From the NCBI RefSeq assembly GCF_000162575.1, contig NZ_CM000776.2, positions 1,120,950 through 1,184,949 of the forward strand: DNA of 64,000 bases. The letters run 5' to 3'. The position numbers and the translations under genes were made by a program. Of the stretch, positions 57,211 to 64,000 are shown piece by piece (position 1 is the first letter of the stretch; every line of letters starts with the position of its first letter). A model generated the notes under the pieces. The model was not told the origin of the DNA. It was given only the letters and a program-made list of their open reading frames with translations, and searched no databases. Source of the stretch: Helicobacter canadensis MIT 98-5491 (GTDB lineage Bacteria > Campylobacterota > Campylobacteria > Campylobacterales > Helicobacteraceae).

Positions 57211-57933
57211 TTATAATACATATCTCAACAAAACCGCACTACAAAATCCCAAAAATAAAAATGGCACAAAGGGCAACATTGATTTTTTACTCAACAAAAT
57301 CCATACAAGTGCATAACAACTCCCAATTACAATAGACAATCCCCCAAAAACAACACCCAAACTCGCCCCAAGTGTTCCAAAAACAATAATATCTCCTTCT
57401 CCCATCACCTCTTTTTGCAGCAAACTTCCCACAAATAATCGTAAAAAACTTGCTATACCCATAAACAAAAGTGCATTCAAGCAAGATTCAATCAAAAGAT
57501 TCTCAATAAAAAAAGACTCCCCTAAAAATCCACCAAAACAAACCGCTAATGCGAGATTTAAAAAATTTAGACAATCTGGTATTTCTAAAAATCGCCAATC
57601 TATCACACTTAAAACATAAAAAAATAAAAATAAAAAAAATCCAACTATGCCTAAGTTTCCAAAACAATAAAAACTAAAAACTCCAAAAATTCCACCTAAA
57701 ACTTCACCAAGCAAATACCACTTAGGAATCTTCTCGCCACAATAGCGACATTTCCCTCCTAAAATCAAATAAGAAACCATAGGGATTTTATCCATAAAAC
57801 CAAGACTTTTCTTGCATCTAGGGCAAAAAGAAAAAGGTAAAATAATGCTCATATTTTGTGGAATCCTAAAAATCAACACATTGGCAAAAGACCCAAAAAT
57901 AGCACCTATGATAAAAATAAAAACAATCTCCAT
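57211..57933 (-). CDS. Prepilin peptidase (A24 family)
   Basis: Prepilin peptidases cleave and often N-methylate type IV pilin-like proteins. The 240-residue membrane protein has the N-terminal GSFANVLIFRIP, the zinc-type Cys pairs (CPRCKKS, CRYCGEKIP) and the two catalytic aspartates (SVIDWRFLEIPD and GEGDIIVFG). No pilin, secretin or pilus ATPase genes are in the window. In C. jejuni a similar enzyme serves the DNA-uptake (Cts) system, which would be the first guess. Confidence 0.88.
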   Translation of the reverse strand: MEIVFIFIIGAIFGSFANVLIFRIPQNMSIILPFSFCPRCKKSLGFMDKIPMVSYLILGGKCRYCGEKIPKWYLLGEVLGGIFGVFSFYCFGNLGIVGFFLFLFFYVLSVIDWRFLEIPDCLNFLNLALAVCFGGFLGESFFIENLLIESCLNALLFMGIASFLRLFVGSLLQKEVMGEGDIIVFGTLGASLGVVFGGLSIVIGSCYALVWILLSKKSMLPFVPFLFLGFCSAVLLRYVL

Positions 57934-57954
57934 ACAACCAACCTCAAAATATGC

Positions 57955-57960
57955 TACAAT
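57955..57960 (+). promoter_or_regulatory. Putative -10 box (TACAAT) for nadD
   Basis: ATGCTACAAT lies 24 bases before the nadD ATG, in the divergent region with the prepilin peptidase gene. Its TGCTAxAAT form resembles the other vegetative promoters here. Confidence 0.4.
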
Positions 57961-57984
57961 TTTACATTAATTTTTGAGGTTTCT

Positions 57985-58587
57985 ATGCAAAAAATTGCAG
58001 TTTTTGGAGGTTCTTTTGATCCACCACATTTAGGGCATTTAAAAATCATTCAAACCATTTTTAATTCCTTAGAAGTGGAGAGACTTTTTATTGTCCCTAC
58101 TTTTTTAAATCCCTTTAAAAGCCACTCTCTTTTTTCCCCACAGAAACGCCTAGAGTGGATTAAGATTCTAACCCAAGATTTAGCTTCACCCATTACCCTT
58201 TTAGATTTTGAAATCCAACAAAACAAACCAACTCCAACTTATGAAACAATCAATTTTATCCAACAAACTTATAAACCCAAAAAAATCTACCTCATCATTG
58301 GTGCAGACAATCTAGAGAATCTTCCCAAATGGCATCATTACGAAAAACTAAAAAATCAAGTAGAATTTGTTATAATTCCAAGATTACATTATAAAATTGA
58401 TTCTGATTTTAAAACTTTGCCTATGCAACCTATTTCCATTAGCTCAACACAAATAAGAGATTCTTTGCAAAAGCGAGATTTTAAGATTTTAGAATCTATT
58501 CCAAAAGCTATTACTCAAGATATTTTAAAGGAATTCAATTGCAAGAAAATAGACAACCCATTATCAAATTCATCATACAAATCCTAG
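57985..58587 (+). CDS. nadD: Nicotinate-nucleotide adenylyltransferase
   Basis: NadD makes deamido-NAD in NAD synthesis. A longer open frame starts at 57856, but the ATG at 57985 follows TTTTTGAGG and begins the family sequence, giving 200 residues. GGSFDPPHLGHLKII is the nucleotidyltransferase motif, and SSTQIRDSL is the C-terminal signature. It overlaps rsfS by 49 bases. Confidence 0.93.
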   Translation: MQKIAVFGGSFDPPHLGHLKIIQTIFNSLEVERLFIVPTFLNPFKSHSLFSPQKRLEWIKILTQDLASPITLLDFEIQQNKPTPTYETINFIQQTYKPKKIYLIIGADNLENLPKWHHYEKLKNQVEFVIIPRLHYKIDSDFKTLPMQPISISSTQIRDSLQKRDFKILESIPKAITQDILKEFNCKKIDNPLSNSSYKS

Positions 58588-58880
58588 AAGATAAAAAAGG
58601 TGAAAATATTGAAGTATTTGACTTAAAAAATACTGATTATTTTGTAGATTATGTTATTATTACAACTGCTTTTGTAGATAAACACGCCCTTGCCTTGCTT
58701 GATTCTTTAAAAAAGGAATTAAAACAAAAGAATGAAACTTTCTTTCATATTGATGAAGAAAATCCCGAATGGATTGTTGCAGATTTAGGTGATATTATTG
58801 TGCATATCTTTACAGAAAATCAACGCAAAAAATTCAACCTAGAGGAATTTCTCTCTAAAATGGCGGCACAAAAGAATTAA
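58539..58880 (+). CDS. rsfS: Ribosomal silencing factor RsfS
   Basis: RsfS binds L14 and blocks subunit joining in starvation. The 113-residue protein has DKKGENIEVFDLKNTDYFVDY and the C-terminal DLGDIIVHIF motif. The start is TTG at 58539 with AAAGGAATTC upstream; a later start would remove the first helix. The long overlap with nadD is unusual but the pairing of nadD and rsfS is common in bacteria. Confidence 0.9.
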   Translation: MQENRQPIIKFIIQILEDKKGENIEVFDLKNTDYFVDYVIITTAFVDKHALALLDSLKKELKQKNETFFHIDEENPEWIVADLGDIIVHIFTENQRKKFNLEEFLSKMAAQKN

Positions 58881-58947
58881 GAATCTTAAAAAAATAACCA
58901 ATAATTTAAAATTCTAGATTCTTGCAATCTTTTTAATTTTAAGTTAA

Positions 58948-59700
58948 TTAAGCTTTGTCGCCTTTATAAACATTTAATGCTGCAAAACTCTGTGAAGTTG
59001 GCATCATTTCTAAAGTATTAATATTTACATGTTTTGGCAAAGTTGCCACCCAATAAACCGCTTCTGCAACATCTTGCGGTTTTAGTGCATTAGAATCTCT
59101 ATAAAGCGCTTCCACTTGCTTCATATCTCCCTTAAATCGCACCAAAGAAAATTCACTATCACTAGCAAGCCCAGGCTCAATATCGCTTACTCTTACATTT
59201 GTTCCTGCCAAATCCGCTCTCAAATTAAGCGCAAATTGTCTCACAAAAGCCTTACTTGCTCCATAAACATTACCCCCAGGATAAGGATATCTTCCTGCAA
59301 TTGAACCTATTGTAATAATATGACCGCTTTTTCTCTCCACCATTTGAGGCAATATAAGGCGTGTTATATATGTCAAAGCCTTGATATTCACTTCAATCAT
59401 CTGATCCCAATCTTCAATATTGCATTCACTTGCTCTCTCAAGCCCTAATGCCAACCCCGCATTATTCACTAAAACATCAATTTCTTGATATTCTTTGGGT
59501 AGTGACTTTAAGCCTAGTTTCACTGCCTCCCTATCACAAATATCACAAGCTATTATCGCACAATTCCCAATTTCTTTTTGCAATGATTCTAATTTTTCTT
59601 TGCGTCTTGCTAGAGCAATCACCTTATGCCCATTTTTTGCAAAAATTCTTGCAATCTCTCTCCCAAAACCCACTGAAGCACCTGTTACTAAAACAACCAT
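58948..59700 (-). CDS. Short-chain dehydrogenase/reductase (YdfG-like)
   Basis: The 250-residue enzyme has the classical SDR pattern: cofactor loop TGASVGFGREIA at the N terminus, NNAG, catalytic Ser in GSIAGRYPYPGGN and YGASK. An Arg pair (ALARRKEK) after the second strand suggests NADP(H). It is closest to the YdfG group acting on 3-hydroxy acids or serine, but the substrate is not evident. AAAAAGGAGTG precedes the ATG. Confidence 0.88.
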   Translation of the reverse strand: MVVLVTGASVGFGREIARIFAKNGHKVIALARRKEKLESLQKEIGNCAIIACDICDREAVKLGLKSLPKEYQEIDVLVNNAGLALGLERASECNIEDWDQMIEVNIKALTYITRLILPQMVERKSGHIITIGSIAGRYPYPGGNVYGASKAFVRQFALNLRADLAGTNVRVSDIEPGLASDSEFSLVRFKGDMKQVEALYRDSNALKPQDVAEAVYWVATLPKHVNINTLEMMPTSQSFAALNVYKGDKA

Positions 59701-59716
59701 TTTACACTCCTTTTTA

Positions 59717-61015
59717 TTAAATCTTACATTGCTGTATTAATCTAAAATGCTCATAAATTTCTTTTTCTTTTTGTAAATCTTCTTGAGTAATTTTTTGCAT
59801 AATTGTTTGAGCGTTTTTACAATCACTAAGTTTATAATAACCCCATGCTAAAGAATCTAAAAAATAAGGATTATTTGGCTCTTGTTTTAAAGCTTCTTGC
59901 ACACATTGAACTCCTTTTTTTATATCCAAATTATGATCAATCAATAAATATCCATAATAATTCCAATATAAAGCATTATTGGATTTTTTTACCACTTCTT
60001 CAAATTTATTAGTTACTTGCCTTAAAAGTATTATATTATTGCGATTCTGCGCATTTTCATAAATCAACATCGCCTCTAAAGCAAGATAATCCACATTGCC
60101 ATTTTCTACATAAAGCTTTTGTAGTAATGCGATAGCCTTTTTATGTTCTTTTGTAAGGCGATAAATTTCCAATAAAAACTCATCTCTTGATTGAATATTT
60201 GGATTTTGCTCCAAAAATTTCCTTGCTTGGCTAAAATAATTACCCTTAAAATAAATCTCTAAAGCAAAACGAGCGTATTTTGAATCGTGAGTTGCTTTAT
60301 AGAGATTTTGATAGATTCTTGCTGCATCAAGAACTTTTTTATCTTCTAAATAAACTAAAGCTAGTCTCTCACCAATATTTTGTGAAATACCATATTTTTT
60401 AATATGTTCTTCATAAACCCCAATTGCTTTATTTCTATCTTTCAAAAAAAGCAAATAAATTGAAGCAAGCTTATTGGCAATCTGTTCATTTCCACTTAGC
60501 AAATAAGATTCTCTTAAATAAGCAATAGCTTTTTGATAATCATTTTGCAAAAAATAAATAGAAGAAGCAATTTCCAAATTTTGAGCATTTCTATCTTGTT
60601 TGAGCAATTTTTGAACCTCTTGATTGGCAGCTTTAAAATCTCCCATATTTCCTAAAATTTCAATTAGCATCTGTTGCATTTCTCTATCTTTAGGGTATTT
60701 TCTCTGATACTCTAGCACTATTTTTTTAGCTTCTGCCCATTCTTTTTTAAGTATCAAAATCCCGATGATTTCTTTTAGATAAGCTTCATTTTTTGTTAAT
60801 TCATAAGCCTTAGTTAGATTTTCTTGTGCTACTTTATAGTCTTGTGAATCTAAAGCCGCATAGGCTTGAACAATATAAATATCTTCTAAATTCTCAATTT
60901 CCTTATAAGTATTATTAGAAAAATCAATCTTTATTCTAGGCAAACAACCTACCAATACCAAAAACAAACAAACTCCGCTCACTAAAATAATCAAAATTTT
61001 ATTTTTTAATAACAC
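59717..61015 (-). CDS. TPR-repeat lipoprotein
   Basis: The 432-residue protein has a lipoprotein signal (FLVLVGC, Cys near residue 24) followed by around ten TPR-like helical repeats (YVAALDSQDYKVAQENLTKA-like units to the end). It is probably anchored in the periplasm as a protein-binding scaffold. The start is GTG with GAGGA nine bases upstream, inside the end of the YkgJ-type gene. Its partner and function are unknown. Confidence 0.72.
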   Translation of the reverse strand: MLLKNKILIILVSGVCLFLVLVGCLPRIKIDFSNNTYKEIENLEDIYIVQAYAALDSQDYKVAQENLTKAYELTKNEAYLKEIIGILILKKEWAEAKKIVLEYQRKYPKDREMQQMLIEILGNMGDFKAANQEVQKLLKQDRNAQNLEIASSIYFLQNDYQKAIAYLRESYLLSGNEQIANKLASIYLLFLKDRNKAIGVYEEHIKKYGISQNIGERLALVYLEDKKVLDAARIYQNLYKATHDSKYARFALEIYFKGNYFSQARKFLEQNPNIQSRDEFLLEIYRLTKEHKKAIALLQKLYVENGNVDYLALEAMLIYENAQNRNNIILLRQVTNKFEEVVKKSNNALYWNYYGYLLIDHNLDIKKGVQCVQEALKQEPNNPYFLDSLAWGYYKLSDCKNAQTIMQKITQEDLQKEKEIYEHFRLIQQCKI

Positions 61016-61376
61016 CGATACATTCCTCTATCAAAGTTTCAAAATTCTCTTTATAACAATCCCAAAATGGAAATTTTACGCATTGTTTTGGGCGATTTTC
61101 ATAGATTTGACATTGCCCTTTTACTTCATCAAAAAATACACAGGCATAACCCTCTCCCTTTTCTTCTTTCTTTTCAATCAAAGAATAACGATAACCAACC
61201 TTTTTGACATATTTTAAGCAAAATTTCTCAAAATCCATTTGCAAAGATTGAGCAATTTTTTGAATTTCATTTGGAGTTACAAAAATATAGCCACTTTCTC
61301 CCTTGCAGCATTTTCCACCACATTCTTGGCATTTTGTAAAATCAAAATCAAACAAAAATCCCTCTTCTTTTAGCAT
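60999..61376 (-). CDS. YkgJ family cysteine cluster protein
   Basis: The roughly 125-residue protein has the UPF0153/YkgJ pattern CQECGGKCCKG near the N terminus, then a CVFFD and CQIYENRPKQCVKFPFWDC segment, giving eight or more Cys that probably bind Fe-S or zinc. Function is unknown. ATG at 61376 with GGAG six bases upstream is preferred over the TTG at 61388. It overlaps genes at both ends. Confidence 0.82.
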   Translation of the reverse strand: MLKEEGFLFDFDFTKCQECGGKCCKGESGYIFVTPNEIQKIAQSLQMDFEKFCLKYVKKVGYRYSLIEKKEEKGEGYACVFFDEVKGQCQIYENRPKQCVKFPFWDCYKENFETLIEECIGVIKK

Positions 61377-62062
61377 TTGATACTCCAAGTATTAGCCCGT
61401 TTATAAATTTCTTGCACTTCTTTTGAAAATTCATTGTCTTGATGTGTCAAAAGAGGAGACAAGATTTGCATTTGGCTTTTAGAATTCTTTTTTGCTCTAC
61501 AGAGCAACAATGTTGCTTCCTCATTCTCTCTAGGATGCACATAACGCACTATAATAGGTCTTATTTTAAATTCAAATAATATACCAAAAACCTTAAAACT
61601 TTCCCTACTATCATAGCAAAAAATAAATTCTCCTTGCGGTTTTAACAAAGCATTTATTTTTTTAACCATAGAACTAAAAGGTAAATTTTCTTCATATCTT
61701 GCAAGGCAAATATCTTTATTTTTACTGCGAATCACACCATTATGATAAAAAGGGGGATTGCTAAGAATGTAATCAAATTTTAAATCTAAAAAATTATATT
61801 CCAAAAAATCTCCACCCATTAATTTTGCCTCAACGCCATTAATCCTAAGATTATGTTGGCATAATTCAAGCATTTTGGGATTTTTCTCAATCATAGTTAA
61901 ATCCATTTCCACTTCTTTTGCACAAAGAAGTCCAAGCACACCACTACCAGAACCCACTTCTAAAACCTGTTTTTTAGGCTTAAAATATTTTAATGCAAAA
62001 TCATACAAAAACAAAGTATCGCTATTATAACAATATCCATCTTTAGGCTGATAAATTTGCAT
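61370..62062 (-). CDS. SAM methyltransferase, TrmN6-like
   Basis: The 230-residue protein is a class I methyltransferase: VLEVGSGSGVLGLLCAK (SAM loop) and the amino-methylating motif SNPPFY. The early QPKDGYCYNSDTLFL matches the TrmN6/YfiC family, which methylates A37 of tRNA1(Val). It begins one base after the lipoprotein stop in the FlgP-like operon, so it may be read from the sigma-54 promoter as well. Confidence 0.82.
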   Translation of the reverse strand: MQIYQPKDGYCYNSDTLFLYDFALKYFKPKKQVLEVGSGSGVLGLLCAKEVEMDLTMIEKNPKMLELCQHNLRINGVEAKLMGGDFLEYNFLDLKFDYILSNPPFYHNGVIRSKNKDICLARYEENLPFSSMVKKINALLKPQGEFIFCYDSRESFKVFGILFEFKIRPIIVRYVHPRENEEATLLLCRAKKNSKSQMQILSPLLTHQDNEFSKEVQEIYKRANTWSIKC

Positions 62063-62563
62063 TTAAATTCCTGAAATAATAAGGCTAAAGCCACTTTTAA
62101 GCTCTTTAAAAGAAATCGTGCCTGTTGTAACTTTATAAACGACTTGATTATTTGCATCATTTATTCTTTGCTCATAACCCTCTTTTAGAATCTTTTTGTT
62201 TTTTCCCATAAAGATTTCCCTACCTTCTAAAATAGCCTTAAAATCTAATTCCAATAGCCCATCATTACCAAAAAGCTTTCTAATTAACGAAGCTGTTGCA
62301 TAGCATTGTTGATTTAAACAAATGCGATTCTTAGAAACATAAAATTCTAAAAGTAAATGCCCTGCATTAAAGATTTCTAAGGAAATGTCACCATTGGAAT
62401 AAGATTTTATCAATCCTGTGTCATAGAATCGAAAATCTTTTGTAGAAAAAAAGATAATTTTAGGAGTTGTTTTCTCTAAGCTTAAGGAGGGCTTAGCACA
62501 CCCTCCAAATGCAACAAGAAATAAGAAAATTAAAAATTTTCGCCTGTTAAGATACGATACCAT
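62063..62563 (-). CDS. Lipoprotein co-expressed with FlgP-like protein (possible FlgQ)
   Basis: The 166-residue protein has a clear lipobox (LVAFGGC, Cys near residue 22). The mature part is beta-rich (RFYDTGLIKSYSNGDISLEIF, a CLNQQC pair). It overlaps the flgP-like gene by 34 bases. In C. jejuni flgP is followed by flgQ, whose product stabilises FlgP, so FlgQ is a plausible identity, but I recognise it by position only. Confidence 0.65.
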   Translation of the reverse strand: MVSYLNRRKFLIFLFLVAFGGCAKPSLSLEKTTPKIIFFSTKDFRFYDTGLIKSYSNGDISLEIFNAGHLLLEFYVSKNRICLNQQCYATASLIRKLFGNDGLLELDFKAILEGREIFMGKNKKILKEGYEQRINDANNQVVYKVTTGTISFKELKSGFSLIISGI

Positions 62564-63084
62564 CTTTTTCCATCAAGTTTTAATTCCATATTAACTTGGC
62601 ATAAACCATCTTTGTAAATAGTTTCGATAATTTCAGCATTTCTAATTACCGCCATTACTTTAGTTTTAACTGTGGAATTTTTTAGCACCATATCTCTAAC
62701 AGTATCTTGTGCATTTACTCTAATTCCATACATTTTCTCACCAATTTGTCTATACGCATCAACAATTGCAGCTCTTTTAGCTAACGCCAAAGCTTGTGCT
62801 GGAGAAACCGTTGATTCTGGAGCGACACCCATACCAATAGCACTAATCTCAATAATGCTAGAAGGCGTAATGATAGGCGCATTTGGAATCACAATATCAT
62901 CTCCCCCAACTTCTATACCTTGTAAATTAGTTGGCACATTAGAGTTTCTGTTTGCTTGTAAGCTTACATTGCCAATAGGGCTAACTTCACTCGTTGTTGT
63001 CGCTGTATTAACTTGTGCAGCAAACAAACTTGTTCCAAAAAGCATTCCTGCCAAAACCAATGAAATTGTTTTTTTTGTTGCCAT
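62530..63084 (-). CDS. FlgP/LPP20-like flagellar outer-membrane protein
   Basis: FlgP forms the basal disc beneath the outer membrane of Campylobacter and is needed for motility. The 184-residue protein has a signal peptide ending in LFAA and lacks a lipobox Cys, unlike C. jejuni FlgP as I recall it. Residues about 75-180 have the LPP20/FlgP core: IGMGVAPESTVSPAQALALA, KRAAIVDAYRQIGE and GIRVNAQDTVRDMV. A perfect sigma-54 promoter upstream supports flagellar control. Confidence 0.78.
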   Translation of the reverse strand: MATKKTISLVLAGMLFGTSLFAAQVNTATTTSEVSPIGNVSLQANRNSNVPTNLQGIEVGGDDIVIPNAPIITPSSIIEISAIGMGVAPESTVSPAQALALAKRAAIVDAYRQIGEKMYGIRVNAQDTVRDMVLKNSTVKTKVMAVIRNAEIIETIYKDGLCQVNMELKLDGKRWYRILTGENF

Positions 63085-63125
63085 TTCAATCCTTTGATAT
63101 TTTGTTTAAAAACACATTACTCTAT

Positions 63126-63144
63126 AAAGCAATCCGTGTTCCAA
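63126..63144 (-). promoter_or_regulatory. Sigma-54 promoter of the FlgP-like operon
   Basis: The minus strand reads TTGGAACACGGATTGCTTT, an exact match to TTGGAAC-N5-TTGCTT with GG-N10-GC spacing. The start point would be near 63118, about 34 bases before the ATG. It lies immediately after the maf stop codon. Confidence 0.88.
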
Positions 63145-63145
63145 T

Positions 63146-64000
63146 TTATGATAAAATTGTTTCTCTTAAATTTTCTACCATCTTTTCCATTGCCTTATTA
63201 TACAATTCTCCTGCTTTTTTCCAAAGCTCTTCCATATTATCATAAGGCAAATGCAAACTCCCTAGCACTAAGTGATAAAGAAAATGGCTTAAAGTTCCCC
63301 CAAATAAAATTCCTATAAAAGCATTTTTTTGAGAAGTTTGAGCAATTGCTTCAAAAATTTTATCCACTGCACTAAAAAGGCTTTTTTTATTACTTACTTT
63401 TACTTTAAATAAATCTCCAATCGTATTTTTAAAGGCAAGAATCTCAAAAATATAAAGCTGAGAATCTTTAGTATAAAATTTCTCTTCTTTGGAATCTTTA
63501 AAAAGTGATTTTAGTTGCTCCAAAGCTTCCTTTTTATTAATTTCTTTTAATTCAAAATCTTCACAATGTATAGGCGTAGCTCCTTGAATGTAAGCACCAT
63601 CATTTAAGTTTAAAATATTAAAAGGCTTAAGAGACCTAAAGGCTTCTTCTAGTGCATTTCTTGAGAGAGAATAAAGGGCATCTGAATAAATATCCTCACT
63701 AAAATTCCCCCTTACTTGATAAGCGCCTTGTGGAATCTCTTCTGTTTCTTCTCCATAATAAGAATTTTTAGCATGCTTCTTAGCACCTTTCTTGTACCCA
63801 CAATCAAGTCCGCACAAAATCACATCGCTACCCAAATAACTTGCTAAAGATGCTCCAGCATTTCCCACTAGCGGTGCGGTAAATTTGACTTTAAACTTAG
63901 GTTCATTTAAGTTTGCTGCACTAGAACCATCTCTTTCAAACAAATAAACTTCTTTCGCTAGCTCCTTAGCCTCCTTACTCAACACTGTCGCACAAAGCAA
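63146..64000 (-). CDS. Motility-associated Maf family glycosyltransferase, C-terminal part
   Basis: Maf proteins transfer pseudaminic or legionaminic acid to flagellin. The visible 285 residues are the C-terminal portion; the frame runs off the right edge, so the start is not in the window. VGNAGASLASYLGSDVILCG, with DCGYKKG soon after, matches the conserved MAF_flag10/DUF115 core. The remainder is helical (LFKDSKEEKF, AIAQTSQKNAFIGIL). With pseG at 18138 it indicates sialic-acid-like glycosylation of flagellin. Confidence 0.85.
   Translation of the reverse strand: MLCATVLSKEAKELAKEVYLFERDGSSAANLNEPKFKVKFTAPLVGNAGASLASYLGSDVILCGLDCGYKKGAKKHAKNSYYGEETEEIPQGAYQVRGNFSEDIYSDALYSLSRNALEEAFRSLKPFNILNLNDGAYIQGATPIHCEDFELKEINKKEALEQLKSLFKDSKEEKFYTKDSQLYIFEILAFKNTIGDLFKVKVSNKKSLFSAVDKIFEAIAQTSQKNAFIGILFGGTLSHFLYHLVLGSLHLPYDNMEELWKKAGELYNKAMEKMVENLRETILS

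Noticed and set aside
1-64000. CRISPR arrays, tRNA or rRNA genes, IS elements, prophage
   Set aside because: No regularly spaced repeats, cloverleaf-type sequences with TTCGA loops outside genes, transposases, integrases or terminal repeats were seen by eye. A tRNAscan, Infernal or repeat search would be needed to exclude small RNAs.

Overview
The window looks like a low-GC (roughly one third G+C) chromosome segment from a Campylobacterota species, most likely a Helicobacter of the intestinal/enterohepatic type. Several proteins closely resemble Helicobacter pylori proteins recalled from memory (CheV1, Fur, malate:quinone oxidoreductase, a TlpD-like receptor, a Gpt-like phosphoribosyltransferase). 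Some gene orders also match H. pylori (TPR protein-rnhA-rnc-aroC; ychF-pepA-dedA; truA-lptF; fliW beside valS). It differs from H. pylori in carrying a complete nap operon for periplasmic nitrate reduction, a CetA/CetB energy-taxis pair and a MetH-type methionine synthase.

Layout. 1-3.8 kb: 3' part of purL, a small exported protein and a GT8-type glycosyltransferase. 3.9-9.8 kb: one long plus-strand run with azlCD, an ArsC/YffB-like protein, an NlpC/P60 lipoprotein, a metal ABC transporter whose ATPase and permease genes are separated by mqo, and a small membrane protein. 9.8-10.4 kb: a short flagellin-like gene behind a sigma-54 promoter. 10.4-14.8 kb (minus): TlpD-like receptor, nitroreductase, PP-loop protein, dnaG. 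14.9-20.5 kb (plus): TPR protein, rnhA, rnc, aroC, pseG, an NSS transporter. 20.5-28.7 kb (minus): napA-G-H-B-F-L-D, followed by what I read as the decayed remains of a complex I (nuo) cluster. 28.8-36.8 kb: cheV1, msbA, pbp1A, an orphan response regulator, a DUF2325 protein, fur (plus), a gpt-like gene and mqnE. 37.1-41.4 kb: cetB, cetA, a Rep/UvrD helicase, fliW. 41.6-50.8 kb: valS, an AI-2E family protein, ccoG, rpsU, an unknown sigma-54-driven gene, ychF, pepA, dedA. 50.9-55.3 kb: msrB, metH split by a one-base frameshift, a second dedA. 55.4-64 kb: truA, lptF, prepilin peptidase, nadD, rsfS, SDR, TPR lipoprotein, YkgJ-type protein, methyltransferase, a FlgP-like pair behind a sigma-54 promoter, and the C-terminal part of a Maf protein.

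Two themes connect the genes. The first is motility: pseG and maf (flagellin glycosylation), fliW, cheV1, two receptors plus CetB, a FlgP-like outer-membrane pair and two uncharacterised genes. Four of these transcription units have a near-consensus Campylobacterota sigma-54 promoter (TTGGAA plus TTGCTT-like, with exact GG-N10-GC spacing). The second is menaquinone-linked anaerobic respiration: nap, mqo, mqnE and ccoG. The nap promoter has an FNR/CRP-type palindrome centred near -41.5, and the fur promoter region has an AT-rich Fur-box array.

I saw no tRNA or rRNA genes, insertion sequences, prophage or CRISPR. No clearly new multi-gene system is evident. The best leads are the sigma-54-driven mini-flagellin-like gene, the unknown sigma-54 gene beside rpsU, the nuo remnant and the frameshifted metH.
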